A stretch of 64,000 nt of DNA from Paenibacillus kribbensis (GTDB taxonomy: Bacteria > Bacillota > Bacilli > Paenibacillales > Paenibacillaceae). Location of the stretch: positions 3,435,501 through 3,499,500 of the forward strand of contig NZ_CP020028.1 in assembly GCF_002240415.1 (NCBI RefSeq), written 5' to 3'. The translations under genes were made by a program, and so were the position numbers. A model generated the notes under the pieces. It was given only the letters and a program-made list of their open reading frames with translations, did not search any database and had not been told where the DNA came from. Positions within the stretch are counted from its first letter, which is position 1. Each line of letters begins with the position of its first letter. This document shows positions 1 to 8,191 of the stretch, piece by piece.

Positions 1-95
1 CGCCCGCCCTGCACGCAAAGATGAAAGATCACGTTGCAAGGCCTGAATTGCTTTTTGCATGCGCTCTTCAGCGCTTTTTTTCACGGATTGTGGCA

Positions 96-96
<1 letters not shown>
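1..96 (-). CDS. frr: Ribosome recycling factor, 5' part (cut by window edge)
   Basis: Only the first 32 codons are present; the reading begins MPQSVKKSAEERMQKAIQAL and continues toward SSLRAGR, which fits the N-terminal helix of ribosome recycling factor. RRF works with EF-G to split post-termination ribosomes in the cytoplasm. The ATG shares one base with the pyrH stop (TAATG), and its ribosome binding site AGGGAGTG lies inside the end of pyrH, so the two genes are probably translationally coupled. The order rpsB-tsf-pyrH-frr is the standard bacterial one and supports the call. The rest of the gene lies beyond position 1. Confidence 0.93.
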
Positions 97-845
<749 letters not shown>

Positions 846-858
846 TTATATTTTATGT

Positions 859-905
859 AACAGGATAAGTGTCCTGTTGCAAGAAAAGGAACACCGATGT
901 GTTCC
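859..905 (-). terminator. Two hairpins between tsf and pyrH, the first terminator-like
   Basis: Reading the minus strand, a 7-bp stem GGAACAC/GTGTTCC with an ATCG loop (888-905) is followed by TTTTCTTG, which looks like a weak intrinsic terminator. A second stem AACAGGA/TCCTGTT (859-878) follows directly. A third small hairpin (TAATTACC/GGTAATT) lies just after the tsf stop near 945. Together they probably attenuate read-through from tsf into pyrH-frr or protect the tsf transcript end. The function is inferred. Confidence 0.5.
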
Positions 906-944
906 ATTTCCGCTTTTCCATATTCAATTACCGCTCGTTGGTAA

Positions 945-1595
945 TTATTGTTTCACTTGAGACATAACTTCTTCGTAGAAGTTGTCTTCTTTTTTCTCCA
1001 GACCTTCACCCAGCTCAAAACGAACAAAGCGACGTACGGAGATGTTTTCACCAATCGTACTGATTTTCTCGTTGATCAGTGTGGAGATTGTTTTGTCTGG
1101 ATCTTTGATGAAAGATTGCTCCAGCAAGCAGAATTCTTCGTAGTATTTACCGATGCGGCCTTCAACCATTTTTTCAACGATTTTTTCTGGTTTGCCTTCG
1201 TTCAAAGCTTGTGCTTTCAGGATTTCTTTTTCTTTTTCAATCTCTTCTTGTGGCACTTCTTCGCGACGAACATAACGAGGGTTCGATGCAGCGATATGCA
1301 TTGCAATGTCACGTACAAAATCTTTGAACTGGTCTGTTTTCGCTACGAAGTCTGTTTCGCAGTTTACTTCTACCAGTACGCCGATACGGCCGCCAGCATG
1401 AATGTAGGATTCAACAACGCCTTCAGTAGCAATACGACCTGCTTTGTTGGCTGCAGCTGCAAGTCCTTTTTCACGCAGAACTTCAACCGCTTTTGTCAAA
1501 TCACCATTTGCTTCTTCAAGCGCTTTTTTACAATCCAGCATTCCTGCGCCTGTTTTTTCACGAAGCTCTTTTACTGCGCTAGCATTAACTGCCAT
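945..1595 (-). CDS. tsf: Translation elongation factor Ts
   Basis: Nucleotide exchange factor that regenerates EF-Tu-GTP. The N-terminal UBA-like module is clear ([23 protein letters not shown]) and the EF-Tu-contacting motif TDFVAKT is present. The start is the ATG at 1595 ([10 protein letters not shown]), preceded by GGAGGGAAATAAT. The protein is 216 aa, clearly shorter than the roughly 290 aa of B. subtilis or E. coli EF-Ts, so one subdomain of the core is missing or reduced. The C-terminal [17 protein letters not shown] tail typical of EF-Ts is intact, so this looks like a natural short form and not a truncation. It is cotranscribed after rpsB, with a possible attenuator between them. Confidence 0.95.
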   Translation of the reverse strand: MAVNASAVKELREKTGAGMLDCKKALEEANGDLTKAVEVLREKGLAAAANKAGRIATEGVVESYIHAGGRIGVLVEVNCETDFVAKTDQFKDFVRDIAMHIAASNPRYVRREEVPQEEIEKEKEILKAQALNEGKPEKIVEKMVEGRIGKYYEEFCLLEQSFIKDPDKTISTLINEKISTIGENISVRRFVRFELGEGLEKKEDNFYEEVMSQVKQ

Positions 1596-1647
1596 ATTAT
1601 TTCCCTCCAAATTTGATTTTCAGTGGTATATACGAGCTTTATTCCTT

Positions 1648-1692
1648 AAAAAAAGGGTAGTGAGAGGTTATCCACCTGCCAACCACCCTTTT
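1648..1692 (-). terminator. Terminator or attenuator between rpsB and tsf
   Basis: On the minus strand an 11-bp stem, AAAAGGGTGGT paired with ACTACCCTTTT (one G-U pair), encloses an AGGT/ACCT inner helix and is followed by TTTTTTTAAGG. It lies 35 nt after the rpsB stop. It fits an intrinsic terminator with partial read-through, which would set the ratio of S2 to EF-Ts transcripts. Confidence 0.6.
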
Positions 1693-1727
1693 CATTTAAT
1701 TCGTATAGGTATTTCCTATCGGAAATA

Positions 1728-2426
1728 TTATGCTGTAGTTTCTTCGCCTTGGTTTGCTTCCATAACTGCATCAGCCATTTTACCAGTCAGCAATTTAACA
1801 GCGCGAATCGCATCGTCATTACCTGGGATAACATAGTCGATTTCGTCTGGATCGCAGTTAGTATCAACGATACCAACGATTGGGATACCCAATTTACGAG
1901 CTTCAGCAACCGCGATACGTTCTTTGCGTGGATCAATGATGAACAGAGCGCTTGGAAGGCCCTTCATGTTTTTGATACCGCCCAAGAATTTTTCAAGACG
2001 ATCTTTTTCTTTGCGAAGAATGATAACTTCTTTTTTAGGAAGAACTGCGAATGTGCCGTCCTCTTCCCAAGATTCCAACTGTTTCAAACGATCAATACGT
2101 TTTTGAATAGTTTGGAAGTTAGTCAATGTTCCACCCAACCAACGTTGGTTAATGTAGAATTGACCAGCGCGTTCTGCTTCTTCCTTAACGGAATCTTGCG
2201 CTTGTTTCTTTGTGCCTACGAACAGGATTGTACCATTCTCAGCTGCAATGCTTTTTACGAAGTTGTAAGCTTCCTCAACCTTTTTCACTGTCTTTTGCAA
2301 GTCAATGATGTAAATACCGTTTCTTTCAGTGAAGATATAACGATCCATTTTCGGGTTCCAGCGACGTGTTTGGTGACCAAAGTGAACCCCAGCTTCCAAA
2401 AGCTGTTTCATGGAGATTACTGCCAT
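1728..2426 (-). CDS. rpsB: 30S ribosomal protein S2
   Basis: Structural protein of the small ribosomal subunit. Family motifs are complete: [20 protein letters not shown] at the N-terminus, [23 protein letters not shown], and [30 protein letters not shown] with IPGNDDA near the end. The protein is 232 aa, a normal length. The start is the ATG at 2426 (MAVISMKQL), preceded by AGGAGGTGTGTGAAG. The longer in-frame extension upstream has no binding site. The gene is first in its operon, with its own promoter at 2550-2578 and a leader of about 117 nt. Confidence 0.98.
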   Translation of the reverse strand: MAVISMKQLLEAGVHFGHQTRRWNPKMDRYIFTERNGIYIIDLQKTVKKVEEAYNFVKSIAAENGTILFVGTKKQAQDSVKEEAERAGQFYINQRWLGGTLTNFQTIQKRIDRLKQLESWEEDGTFAVLPKKEVIILRKEKDRLEKFLGGIKNMKGLPSALFIIDPRKERIAVAEARKLGIPIVGIVDTNCDPDEIDYVIPGNDDAIRAVKLLTGKMADAVMEANQGEETTA

Positions 2427-2549
2427 CTTCACACACCTCCTAAGTTTGGTTTTTTGTGTGTCCTCCGCCGACATCATTTTTCATAAAGACTTTCTGTTGA
2501 AAGCACCCTTCACGAAATTAACCGACGTGCGTTTTTAACACCGTCAATT

Positions 2550-2578
2550 AATATACCATAACACTTGTATCGTTGCAA
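2550..2578 (-). promoter_or_regulatory. SigA-type promoter of rpsB-tsf-pyrH-frr
   Basis: On the minus strand a -35 box TTGCAA (2573-2578), a 17-nt spacer and a -10 box TATATT (2550-2555) with an upstream TGG extension form a good vegetative promoter. Transcription would begin near 2543 and give a leader of about 117 nt before the rpsB ATG. In that leader a CACAC/GTGTG pairing could partly cover the rpsB Shine-Dalgarno sequence, a possible S2 autoregulation site; that part is speculative. Confidence 0.7.
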
Positions 2579-2644
2579 CCAACTTTTCGACAATCATTGA
2601 ATCCGTGCCCAAAGTAACTGGGTGCTTCCGTCTGTCGAGCTTTT

Positions 2645-2694
2645 AAGAAAAGATAAAAGCCATCCACTTCCCGTACTGGTCAGTTGGACGGCTT
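2645..2694 (-). terminator. Terminator at the end of the fla/che operon
   Basis: A 10-bp stem, AAGCCGTCCA paired with TGGATGGCTT (one G-U pair), is followed on the minus strand by TTTATCTTTTCTT. The 5' arm overlaps the last codons of the upstream gene (stop at 2680). This marks the end of the long flagellar/chemotaxis transcription unit before the rpsB promoter. Confidence 0.75.
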
Positions 2695-3327
2695 CTTTGT
2701 AATTTTAGTAATGATAGAACCGAAATCCTCACCTTTGACAAACTGATAGGTGCCGGTACGAATTTTAGTATTGATTTTTTGAGCATTAGCCGCTGCCTCA
2801 AACGCATTGGCATCTGAAACAACGCCCGCCTTCTCCAAGCCGGATGCTACACTTCTCAAATTACTTCCCGATGCAATGCTATATTGCACTTGCGGAGCAG
2901 CAGGCTGCTTAGGGATAGCTGGAGTAGTCTCAGTACCAGATTCTTTCGCTTGCGGTTTATCCGGTCTTTTCGGTATAGACGTGCTGGCCGCAGGCTTGGA
3001 AGCAGTCGAAGGTGTGCTGTTCGCGGGTGCCTTTGGTGTTGATGGCGTTTGGGCTGGTTTTGCCTTTTGAGGTGCAGTCGGTGTTTTGCTGCCTTCCTTA
3101 ATCACCTTATTCCGCCATTCCTCTTCTGTCATCTTCGGATCAGAAGGGTCACTGATCTGAAGATTTAATCCAGCTGCTGCCTTCTCCAATTGCTCACGGG
3201 TCATGTTTTTCGGGTCTATTGAGGATGGCTGGGATTGTCCTTGACCGATCATTGCCAGTTGCAGCAGCAATGCGCCTGTTACAAGTCCGGTACCCATGCC
3301 TAGCATAAATGAACGATTTTTGATCAA
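2680..3327 (-). CDS. Membrane-anchored protein with MltG/YceG LysM-like domain
   Basis: Uncharacterised 215-aa protein. A short basic N-terminus and a hydrophobic helix (about residues 7-27) predict a single membrane anchor. Then comes a charged segment with two MTxEE-type repeats, a Pro/Ala/Thr/Ser/Lys-rich linker (about 80-150), and a C-terminal 65-residue domain (IASGSNLRSVASGLEKAGVV ... INTKIRTGTYQF) that resembles the LysM-like subdomain preceding the catalytic part of MltG endolytic transglycosylases. The catalytic domain itself is absent, so I infer a cell-wall-associated non-enzymatic role. The start is a TTG at 3327 behind GGGAGGA, overlapping the previous gene's stop by 4 nt (TTGA). 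It is the last gene of the fla/che operon. Confidence 0.8.
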   Translation of the reverse strand: MIKNRSFMLGMGTGLVTGALLLQLAMIGQGQSQPSSIDPKNMTREQLEKAAAGLNLQISDPSDPKMTEEEWRNKVIKEGSKTPTAPQKAKPAQTPSTPKAPANSTPSTASKPAASTSIPKRPDKPQAKESGTETTPAIPKQPAAPQVQYSIASGSNLRSVASGLEKAGVVSDANAFEAAANAQKINTKIRTGTYQFVKGEDFGSIITKITKKPSN

Positions 3328-3956
3328 TTTAGATCCTCCCGTTCTGCCAGTTGCAATATGAGCTGTACCTCGCCCCGCTGGATACCTGATTGCTTGGCTA
3401 TATAATCCACCGACTTCCCCTGCTCATAGAGCGTGAACAGCTCTTGATAACGATCACGGATGGATTCTGTCAACTGTTTGGTTTCAGGCTCTTGCAATGC
3501 TGGCTGCTCATCCCCAGCTACGTTGAGAGCGTCCGAAACAGGATGCCCTTCTTGTAAGGGCATTGCAGACTGCGGTCTGTGAAACTGGTCATAAGCAGCC
3601 GCTGCCTGTTGAGAAATACCTGTATAGCGTATTCCCCCAGATGTAGTCTCCACTTGTGCAGAGGCCGCAACAAGCACAGCCTGTCGCTCAAGCTCGACGA
3701 TACGGTTTCGCAGCTCAGCCACCTGCTCCTGTAATGCCGCCTGCTTAACTGCGTGTTCCTGCTTCATACCAGATACGAGTTCAATCAGCTCGTCATTATC
3801 GCTTTCAATATCGGCCATGTATTGCTCCAGTGTGGCCTCGACCTTTTGGACGACGGCCTCTTCTGTTCCCCGATCCGGCTGACGCTTAGGCAGCAGCCAG
3901 GCGTAGACAACAGCTGCAACGCCCAGCAGAACAATATAAATCCATGGTTGGTCCAC
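3324..3956 (-). CDS. SwrB-like / DUF6115 membrane protein
   Basis: 210-aa protein with a single N-terminal transmembrane helix (about residues 5-20), a coiled coil (about 35-95, heptads ending in QVAELRNRIVELERQ), a variable linker and a C-terminal small helix-turn-helix-like segment (LFTLYEQGKSVDYIAKQSGI then RGEVQLILQLAE). This architecture and its place downstream of sigD match B. subtilis SwrB, which promotes assembly of the flagellar type III export apparatus and swarming. The start is GTG at 3956 with AAAGGAG about 10 nt upstream. An ATG just upstream is out of frame. Orthology is inferred from layout and the C-terminal motif; overall identity is probably low. Confidence 0.72.
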   Translation of the reverse strand: MDQPWIYIVLLGVAAVVYAWLLPKRQPDRGTEEAVVQKVEATLEQYMADIESDNDELIELVSGMKQEHAVKQAALQEQVAELRNRIVELERQAVLVAASAQVETTSGGIRYTGISQQAAAAYDQFHRPQSAMPLQEGHPVSDALNVAGDEQPALQEPETKQLTESIRDRYQELFTLYEQGKSVDYIAKQSGIQRGEVQLILQLAEREDLN

Positions 3957-3998
3957 TGCCCATCGTCTCCTTTAATTATGCTCCTCCACCTGTTGTAA

Positions 3999-4319
3999 TC
4001 AGAGCGAAAAATCAATATGGTGTCCCTTATACGGATGCTCTGCTGGATGCTCTTTGGGCAGCTCGTTCTCACCAGATTGGGAACGGCCCTGCTGCGAAGA
4101 TTCCCTGCCCTGAGCTCCTGTTTGCCGTTCATCGACAAATGCTTCTGCAGACTCATCTACCGCACTGCTTCGCTGACGCAAGTTCTCCGTCTCCAGCGCG
4201 TTCTTTTGTCCTAGCAGTGCCTGGTCATTCATCGGCCGCTGCTGGAAATCACTTTGGTATCTACCTGCTTCACTGGTACGAGGTACGGCAATTTGCAATT
4301 CAACAGCTTTCAAGCTCAT
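3999..4319 (-). CDS. Small conserved protein of the sigD-distal fla operon (unknown function)
   Basis: 106-aa hydrophilic protein beginning MSLKAVELQIAVPRT and ending HPYKGHHIDFSL. The middle is rich in Gln, Glu, Ser and Arg and looks disordered. No enzyme motif, signal peptide or membrane helix is visible. The two conserved ends with a disordered middle suggest a binding protein, such as an adaptor or export substrate. The start at 4319 is preferred because AAAGGG lies about 9 nt upstream; an ATG nine codons earlier has no clear binding site. It sits between the FapA-like and SwrB-like genes in the same operon, so a role in motility or its regulation is likely but unproven. Confidence 0.68.
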   Translation of the reverse strand: MSLKAVELQIAVPRTSEAGRYQSDFQQRPMNDQALLGQKNALETENLRQRSSAVDESAEAFVDERQTGAQGRESSQQGRSQSGENELPKEHPAEHPYKGHHIDFSL

Positions 4320-4398
4320 TGGACCACGCCCTTTCCGATTGAGCATCCGTGTATGTCTTCCGAGGAATACAATGTCAAGTTAGAATCCGTATACCAAA

Positions 4399-5808
4399 TT
4401 ATACATAAGAGGACATGCTGATGTCTCCCTCATGATAATAAAACGCCATTCTTTCCACTGAATCTTTAATAAATTTCGTATATCTGCCGATAACTATTTT
4501 AGAGCCGCCGTAAATTATATTTTTTACTTCTACCCGTGCACGGCTCGTATCTTCCAATGTTCGTTCAATTTCCAGCATCCTGGACTTGGTTTCCAAAAGC
4601 TCATGCTCATTAGATTTTTTAGTAGATGTCAGCTTGATTCGCATGGCCATTCTTTCCGGTGCAAGCTGTCCAGTGGCAGCTAGCTGATCCAATATAGTGA
4701 GAGCCTTATTGGTTTTATCCTGACTGTCTGTCTGTTGCTTCAAACGTGCGCGCAGCTCTGTCAGCTCATTACGCAGTTCTGGAAGCACGCCCACTTCGAT
4801 AATGGTAGCTGTGGACATCGTGTTACCGATAGTACGCGCCACTACCTTTTCACCTGCTTGTACATTGCCACCCACGATGAGTCCTTTTGTCCCCTCGCAG
4901 ATCACATTTTTGCTCGCTTTAATCTGGGAATGCATAATGCTTTGGGATACGAGAATATCGCCTCCCGCAATGACGTTACCATCCTGTATAAAGGAGCATT
5001 TCACATTTTGTGCTGCTTTCACATAGCCCTTATGGTATCCAATAATGCCGCCACTGATTTCCACCGAACCTTCCGCTTCCAGTTCAGCACCTTCCACACC
5101 ACCGATAACACGGATGTCGCCAGCAGCCCGAATACGAAAACCTGTCAATACATTTCCACGAATGACGACGGTTCCAACAAAATCAATGTTACCAACACTA
5201 TAATCCACGTCTCCGTTTACTTCATATACAGGGAATACATTAAGCTTGCCCTTTTCAGTTGTAGTCACCAATCCATCAATAGCCGCATACATCGCAATGC
5301 CTTCCGGATGAACCACTACATTTTTTCCAATCTTAAAGCGGGCCTCTCTACCCGGAAGAAAAGGAATCTCCTCCCCAGTTACAGCAATACCCGGTACACC
5401 CGGCATAGGCTCAACTCGTTCGGCAATCAGCTGTCCACGCTTTACATTTCGCAAACGAGTTAATTCTTTATAGTCCACCCTGCCGTCAGCGGTTTCGAGC
5501 GGCTTATGTGAATAATCTCCGGTCACGATTTCGGCCAGATTAATTTTTCCGTCTTTGCCATGGATCGGCTGCTGTCCCTGAGCAATCAATAATTTGGTGA
5601 AGAAATGATCTTCTGGACGTGCCACAAATGTATGGATCGCATCAGTAATTAAACCATAAGATATTTTCTGGCTGCTCAGAAAACGCTCTAGTTCCTCGAC
5701 AGAACAGTTAAAGCCTTCTTCACGTTTCGCAAACTCCAAATAGGCGGTTTGTTTGTCAGGTGAGACAACCACTTTTAAAAACTGGTCCAAAGCATATTGC
5801 TTCTCCAC
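4399..5808 (-). CDS. FapA family (DUF342) protein
   Basis: 469-aa protein. The middle (about residues 170-330) is a run of short glycine-containing beta repeats (GDVDYSVGNIDFVGTVVIRG, then NVLTGFRIRAAGDIRVIGGV, then further GGDI- and GGNVQAG-type turns). This is typical of the right-handed beta-helix of FapA/DUF342 proteins. The C-terminus (about 345-430) is a predicted coiled coil. The N-terminal 100 residues form a separate domain. Related proteins bind FtsH or FlhF-type partners and affect flagellar placement or cell-surface sensing in Vibrio; the role here is not known. The start is GTG at 5808 behind GGAAGGAG. It follows sigD by 44 nt and belongs to the fla/che operon. Confidence 0.82.
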   Translation of the reverse strand: MEKQYALDQFLKVVVSPDKQTAYLEFAKREEGFNCSVEELERFLSSQKISYGLITDAIHTFVARPEDHFFTKLLIAQGQQPIHGKDGKINLAEIVTGDYSHKPLETADGRVDYKELTRLRNVKRGQLIAERVEPMPGVPGIAVTGEEIPFLPGREARFKIGKNVVVHPEGIAMYAAIDGLVTTTEKGKLNVFPVYEVNGDVDYSVGNIDFVGTVVIRGNVLTGFRIRAAGDIRVIGGVEGAELEAEGSVEISGGIIGYHKGYVKAAQNVKCSFIQDGNVIAGGDILVSQSIMHSQIKASKNVICEGTKGLIVGGNVQAGEKVVARTIGNTMSTATIIEVGVLPELRNELTELRARLKQQTDSQDKTNKALTILDQLAATGQLAPERMAMRIKLTSTKKSNEHELLETKSRMLEIERTLEDTSRARVEVKNIIYGGSKIVIGRYTKFIKDSVERMAFYYHEGDISMSSYV

Positions 5809-5852
5809 AAGGGTGCTCCTTCCGTTTAACTGTTACTGTAACCTCCCGTACG

Positions 5853-6641
5853 TTAATCTTTACGCATTAACAAATCCCGTTGTTTGTCCAATGTCGCTCT
5901 CAGGCGTAATATTGCCTTGGAATGCAACTGTGAAATTCTCGAAGGAGAGAGCGACATGACCTCAGCAATTTCACTGAGCGACAAATCCTCGTAATACAAT
6001 AAAGAAACAACGATACGCTCTTTTTCAGTCAATTTGTCAATGCCTTGTGCAAGGGCATCACGAAGTGTAAATTCATTGACTTTATGATCCGGATTTTTCG
6101 CCTTCTCGTCCACCAAAAGGGAAAGTCGTGTTTCCGACTCTTCTTCGCGGATCGGGTCCTCCAGTGAGACGATCGACATAACAGCAACTTCCTGAATCAT
6201 ATTTTGAAACTCTTTCTCGGAGACGTCCAAATAATGGCTCATCTCTTCATCGCTAACTGTACGCAAATATCTCTGTTCCAAATGCTGGTAGGCATCTTCA
6301 ATTTTTTTCGCTTTTTCCCTAACTGAACGAGGAACCCAATCCCCTTGACGAAGACCATCCAAAATCGCTCCACGAACACGCCAAGAAGCATAAGTCTCAA
6401 ACTGTAAACCACGTCCATAGTCAAATTTCTCCAAAGCATCAATCAAGCCCATGACCCCGTTACTCGCCAAGTCGTCTTTGGATACATTTTTAGGTAAGCC
6501 TACTGCAAGCCGACCCGACACATACTCCACAATATGAAGATACTTTTCAATTAACTGCTTTTTTGCTTCCTTGTCACCGTGTTCTTTCCATTGCTCCCAC
6601 AGCTCGGAATGGTTTAAATGAGCGGCTTTTCGCTCGTTCAT
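5853..6641 (-). CDS. sigD: RNA polymerase sigma factor SigD/FliA (motility)
   Basis: Sigma-28 class factor that directs RNA polymerase to late flagellar, chemotaxis and autolysin genes. Region 2 is complete (GLIDALEKFDYGRGLQFETYASWRVRGAI), followed by region 3 (DWVPRSVREKAKKIEDA) and a region 4 helix-turn-helix (LTEKERIVVSLLYYEDLSLSEIAEVMSLSPSRISQLHSKA). The length of 262 aa is normal. The start is the ATG at 6641, 9 nt after AGGAGG. A GTG at 6650 lies too close to that site. Being near the end of a 32-kb operon means its level would depend on transcript read-through, as in B. subtilis, where this controls motile versus sessile states. Confidence 0.96.
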   Translation of the reverse strand: MNERKAAHLNHSELWEQWKEHGDKEAKKQLIEKYLHIVEYVSGRLAVGLPKNVSKDDLASNGVMGLIDALEKFDYGRGLQFETYASWRVRGAILDGLRQGDWVPRSVREKAKKIEDAYQHLEQRYLRTVSDEEMSHYLDVSEKEFQNMIQEVAVMSIVSLEDPIREEESETRLSLLVDEKAKNPDHKVNEFTLRDALAQGIDKLTEKERIVVSLLYYEDLSLSEIAEVMSLSPSRISQLHSKAILRLRATLDKQRDLLMRKD

Positions 6642-6655
6642 CGGCTTCACCCTCC

Positions 6656-7069
6656 TTATTTGTCTGTCAGGTGACGAACGGCCTTGGCCAATTCTTCAGG
6701 GTTCTTGTTGGAAACCAGCTTAGGCGGGTTTAAAGGTGCGAAACCATGATCTCCCCCGTCCGTCTGCTCTGGCTTCGGCTTTAGCAATTCATTCAGATTT
6801 TCATTTTCGTCTGGTGTCATCAGGTCCAGATTCTCACCTACGCCATCTACCTGAGAGCTTGCCCGGCTTTGGGCATTCCCCAGATCTGGCCGCGCTACAA
6901 CACCAAGTGTCCAGCGCAGCACAAATGCAAGTAGGAACCAAAAAACGAAGGCGATCAAGCCACGAATTAAGCTCGTGGTCAGCAGATTGCTGCCAACGGA
7001 CAACACAAAAGTCAGAAAAAATCCGACTACTCCAGACCAAAGATTAATGCGTAAGCTGCCAAATAACAT
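6656..7069 (-). CDS. Small membrane protein between cheD and sigD (unknown)
   Basis: 137-aa protein with two hydrophobic helices in the first half (about residues 8-30 and 38-57) joined by a short polar turn, then an acidic, disordered tail containing ENENLNELLKPKPEQ and ending KNPEELAKAVRHLTDK. No catalytic motif is seen. The start ATG at 7069 lies two bases after the cheD stop, with AAAGGA upstream. B. subtilis has no gene at this position between cheD and sigD, so it is an insertion relative to that operon. The position suggests a motility-related membrane partner, but no function can be assigned. Confidence 0.75.
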   Translation of the reverse strand: MLFGSLRINLWSGVVGFFLTFVLSVGSNLLTTSLIRGLIAFVFWFLLAFVLRWTLGVVARPDLGNAQSRASSQVDGVGENLDLMTPDENENLNELLKPKPEQTDGGDHGFAPLNPPKLVSNKNPEELAKAVRHLTDK

Positions 7070-7071
7070 AA

Positions 7072-7569
7072 TTATAATTCCTTTACACCTTTTTGTACGC
7101 TTCGAATGTTCAAAACGCCGGTTTCACAGTCCAACTCAATCGTTCGTCCATAATTACCGCCAGTATCCTCCGCAATTAAAGGAATACCAAGATCTACGAG
7201 CATTTCCTTACATGATTCTACGTTGCGCGGACCAATCCGCATGGTATCTCCACTACCGGCAAAGGCGAACATCTGCGCTCCGCCTGCCATTTTGGCAATC
7301 AGTCTGCGGCGTTCGGCTCCCAATTTCAGCATCCGCTCAAATAGCTCCGGCAGTGCTGTATCCGCGTATTTGGCAATGTTCAATTGCCCTTCACGTGCAA
7401 TATCCGAGGACGGTAGCATCACGTGTGCCATGCCTGCCAGTTTCAAATGAGGGTCGTAGAGGGTCAATCCGACGCAGGAGCCAAGTCCTGTCGTGCGAAT
7501 CGAATTCGGATTGCTGGTTACATTTAAGTCTGCCATGCCGACTTTAATGATGCTTTTCTCCTCAATCAT
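7072..7569 (-). CDS. cheD: Chemoreceptor glutamine deamidase CheD
   Basis: Deamidates glutamines on methyl-accepting chemotaxis proteins and binds CheC to adjust adaptation. The catalytic set is visible: GLGSCVGL with Cys32, His49 in AGMAHVMLP and Thr27. The C-terminal part has GGAQMF, IGPRNVE and DTGGNYGRTIE as in the family. The length of 165 aa is standard. The ATG at 7569 overlaps the last 8 nt of cheC, so translation is probably coupled to that of its partner. Confidence 0.95.
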   Translation of the reverse strand: MIEEKSIIKVGMADLNVTSNPNSIRTTGLGSCVGLTLYDPHLKLAGMAHVMLPSSDIAREGQLNIAKYADTALPELFERMLKLGAERRRLIAKMAGGAQMFAFAGSGDTMRIGPRNVESCKEMLVDLGIPLIAEDTGGNYGRTIELDCETGVLNIRSVQKGVKEL

Positions 7570-8188
7570 CGTTCATCGGGACTCCTAACGACCTAAAAAT
7601 TTTCCCGAACGATTCTGGATCAGGAATAAGGAAAAATTGACCCTCAATCTGATTCTGACCTTCCAGAAACGATGTGTCAATCAATAAAGCCGCATCCCCC
7701 ATTTGCCCAAATTGGAGCAGCCCGTAGCTGAGAATTGCTCCCGCCATATCCAATGCCAGCGCAGGGACTGTCGGATACATAGACAAACGTGTGAAATCCG
7801 CCAGCGAGGACAGGTATGAGCCCGCTAAAATATTTCCAATCTCGGAGAGGGCTGAATGCTCCATTTCGTTAAAGCTGTCTTCGTCATCTGAAGGAATGTT
7901 CGCCAGACGGGACAGCAGACTTTTGGCCGCCTGAGGCTGCAATATAAAAAATAGATTACCTGGCGCTTCCCCTTCGACCCTAAAAAACACGGCAACAACA
8001 AGTTGCTCATCTCCACCGACTTTATCGGCAATTTCCTCAAAGGGCAGCATCTGTACTTTGGGCACACCCATATCAATCGGTTTATTGAGAAGCCGGGAGA
8101 GCGCTGTAGCAGCGTTCCCCGAACCAATGTTGCCAACCTCTTTCAAAACATCCAACTTGAAGTCTTCGAGATTCCTAAGATTCTCCAT
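7562..8188 (-). CDS. cheC: CheY-P phosphatase CheC
   Basis: Dephosphorylates CheY-P and is stimulated by CheD. Two phosphatase motifs of the CheC/FliY type are visible: D13-x3-E17-x2-N20 (LDVLKEVGNIGSGNA) and a second in the middle (HSALSEIGNILAGSY). The length is 208 aa, as usual for Bacilli. It lies 3 nt after cheW and overlaps cheD. Together with FliY this gives the organism two CheY-P phosphatases in one operon, in the Bacillus style, in place of CheZ. Confidence 0.95.
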   Translation of the reverse strand: MENLRNLEDFKLDVLKEVGNIGSGNAATALSRLLNKPIDMGVPKVQMLPFEEIADKVGGDEQLVVAVFFRVEGEAPGNLFFILQPQAAKSLLSRLANIPSDDEDSFNEMEHSALSEIGNILAGSYLSSLADFTRLSMYPTVPALALDMAGAILSYGLLQFGQMGDAALLIDTSFLEGQNQIEGQFFLIPDPESFGKIFRSLGVPMNDD

Positions 8189-8191
8189 ATA

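Noticed and set aside
948..2486. Long plus-strand open frames opposite tsf and rpsB (222 and 245 aa)
   Set aside because: They mirror highly conserved minus-strand genes, are rich in Phe and Cys as expected of antisense frames of Lys/Glu-rich genes, and have no binding sites or recognisable domains.
4735..5463. 242-aa plus-strand open frame opposite the FapA-like gene
   Set aside because: It is the antisense of the beta-helix coding region, with no binding site or recognisable domain.
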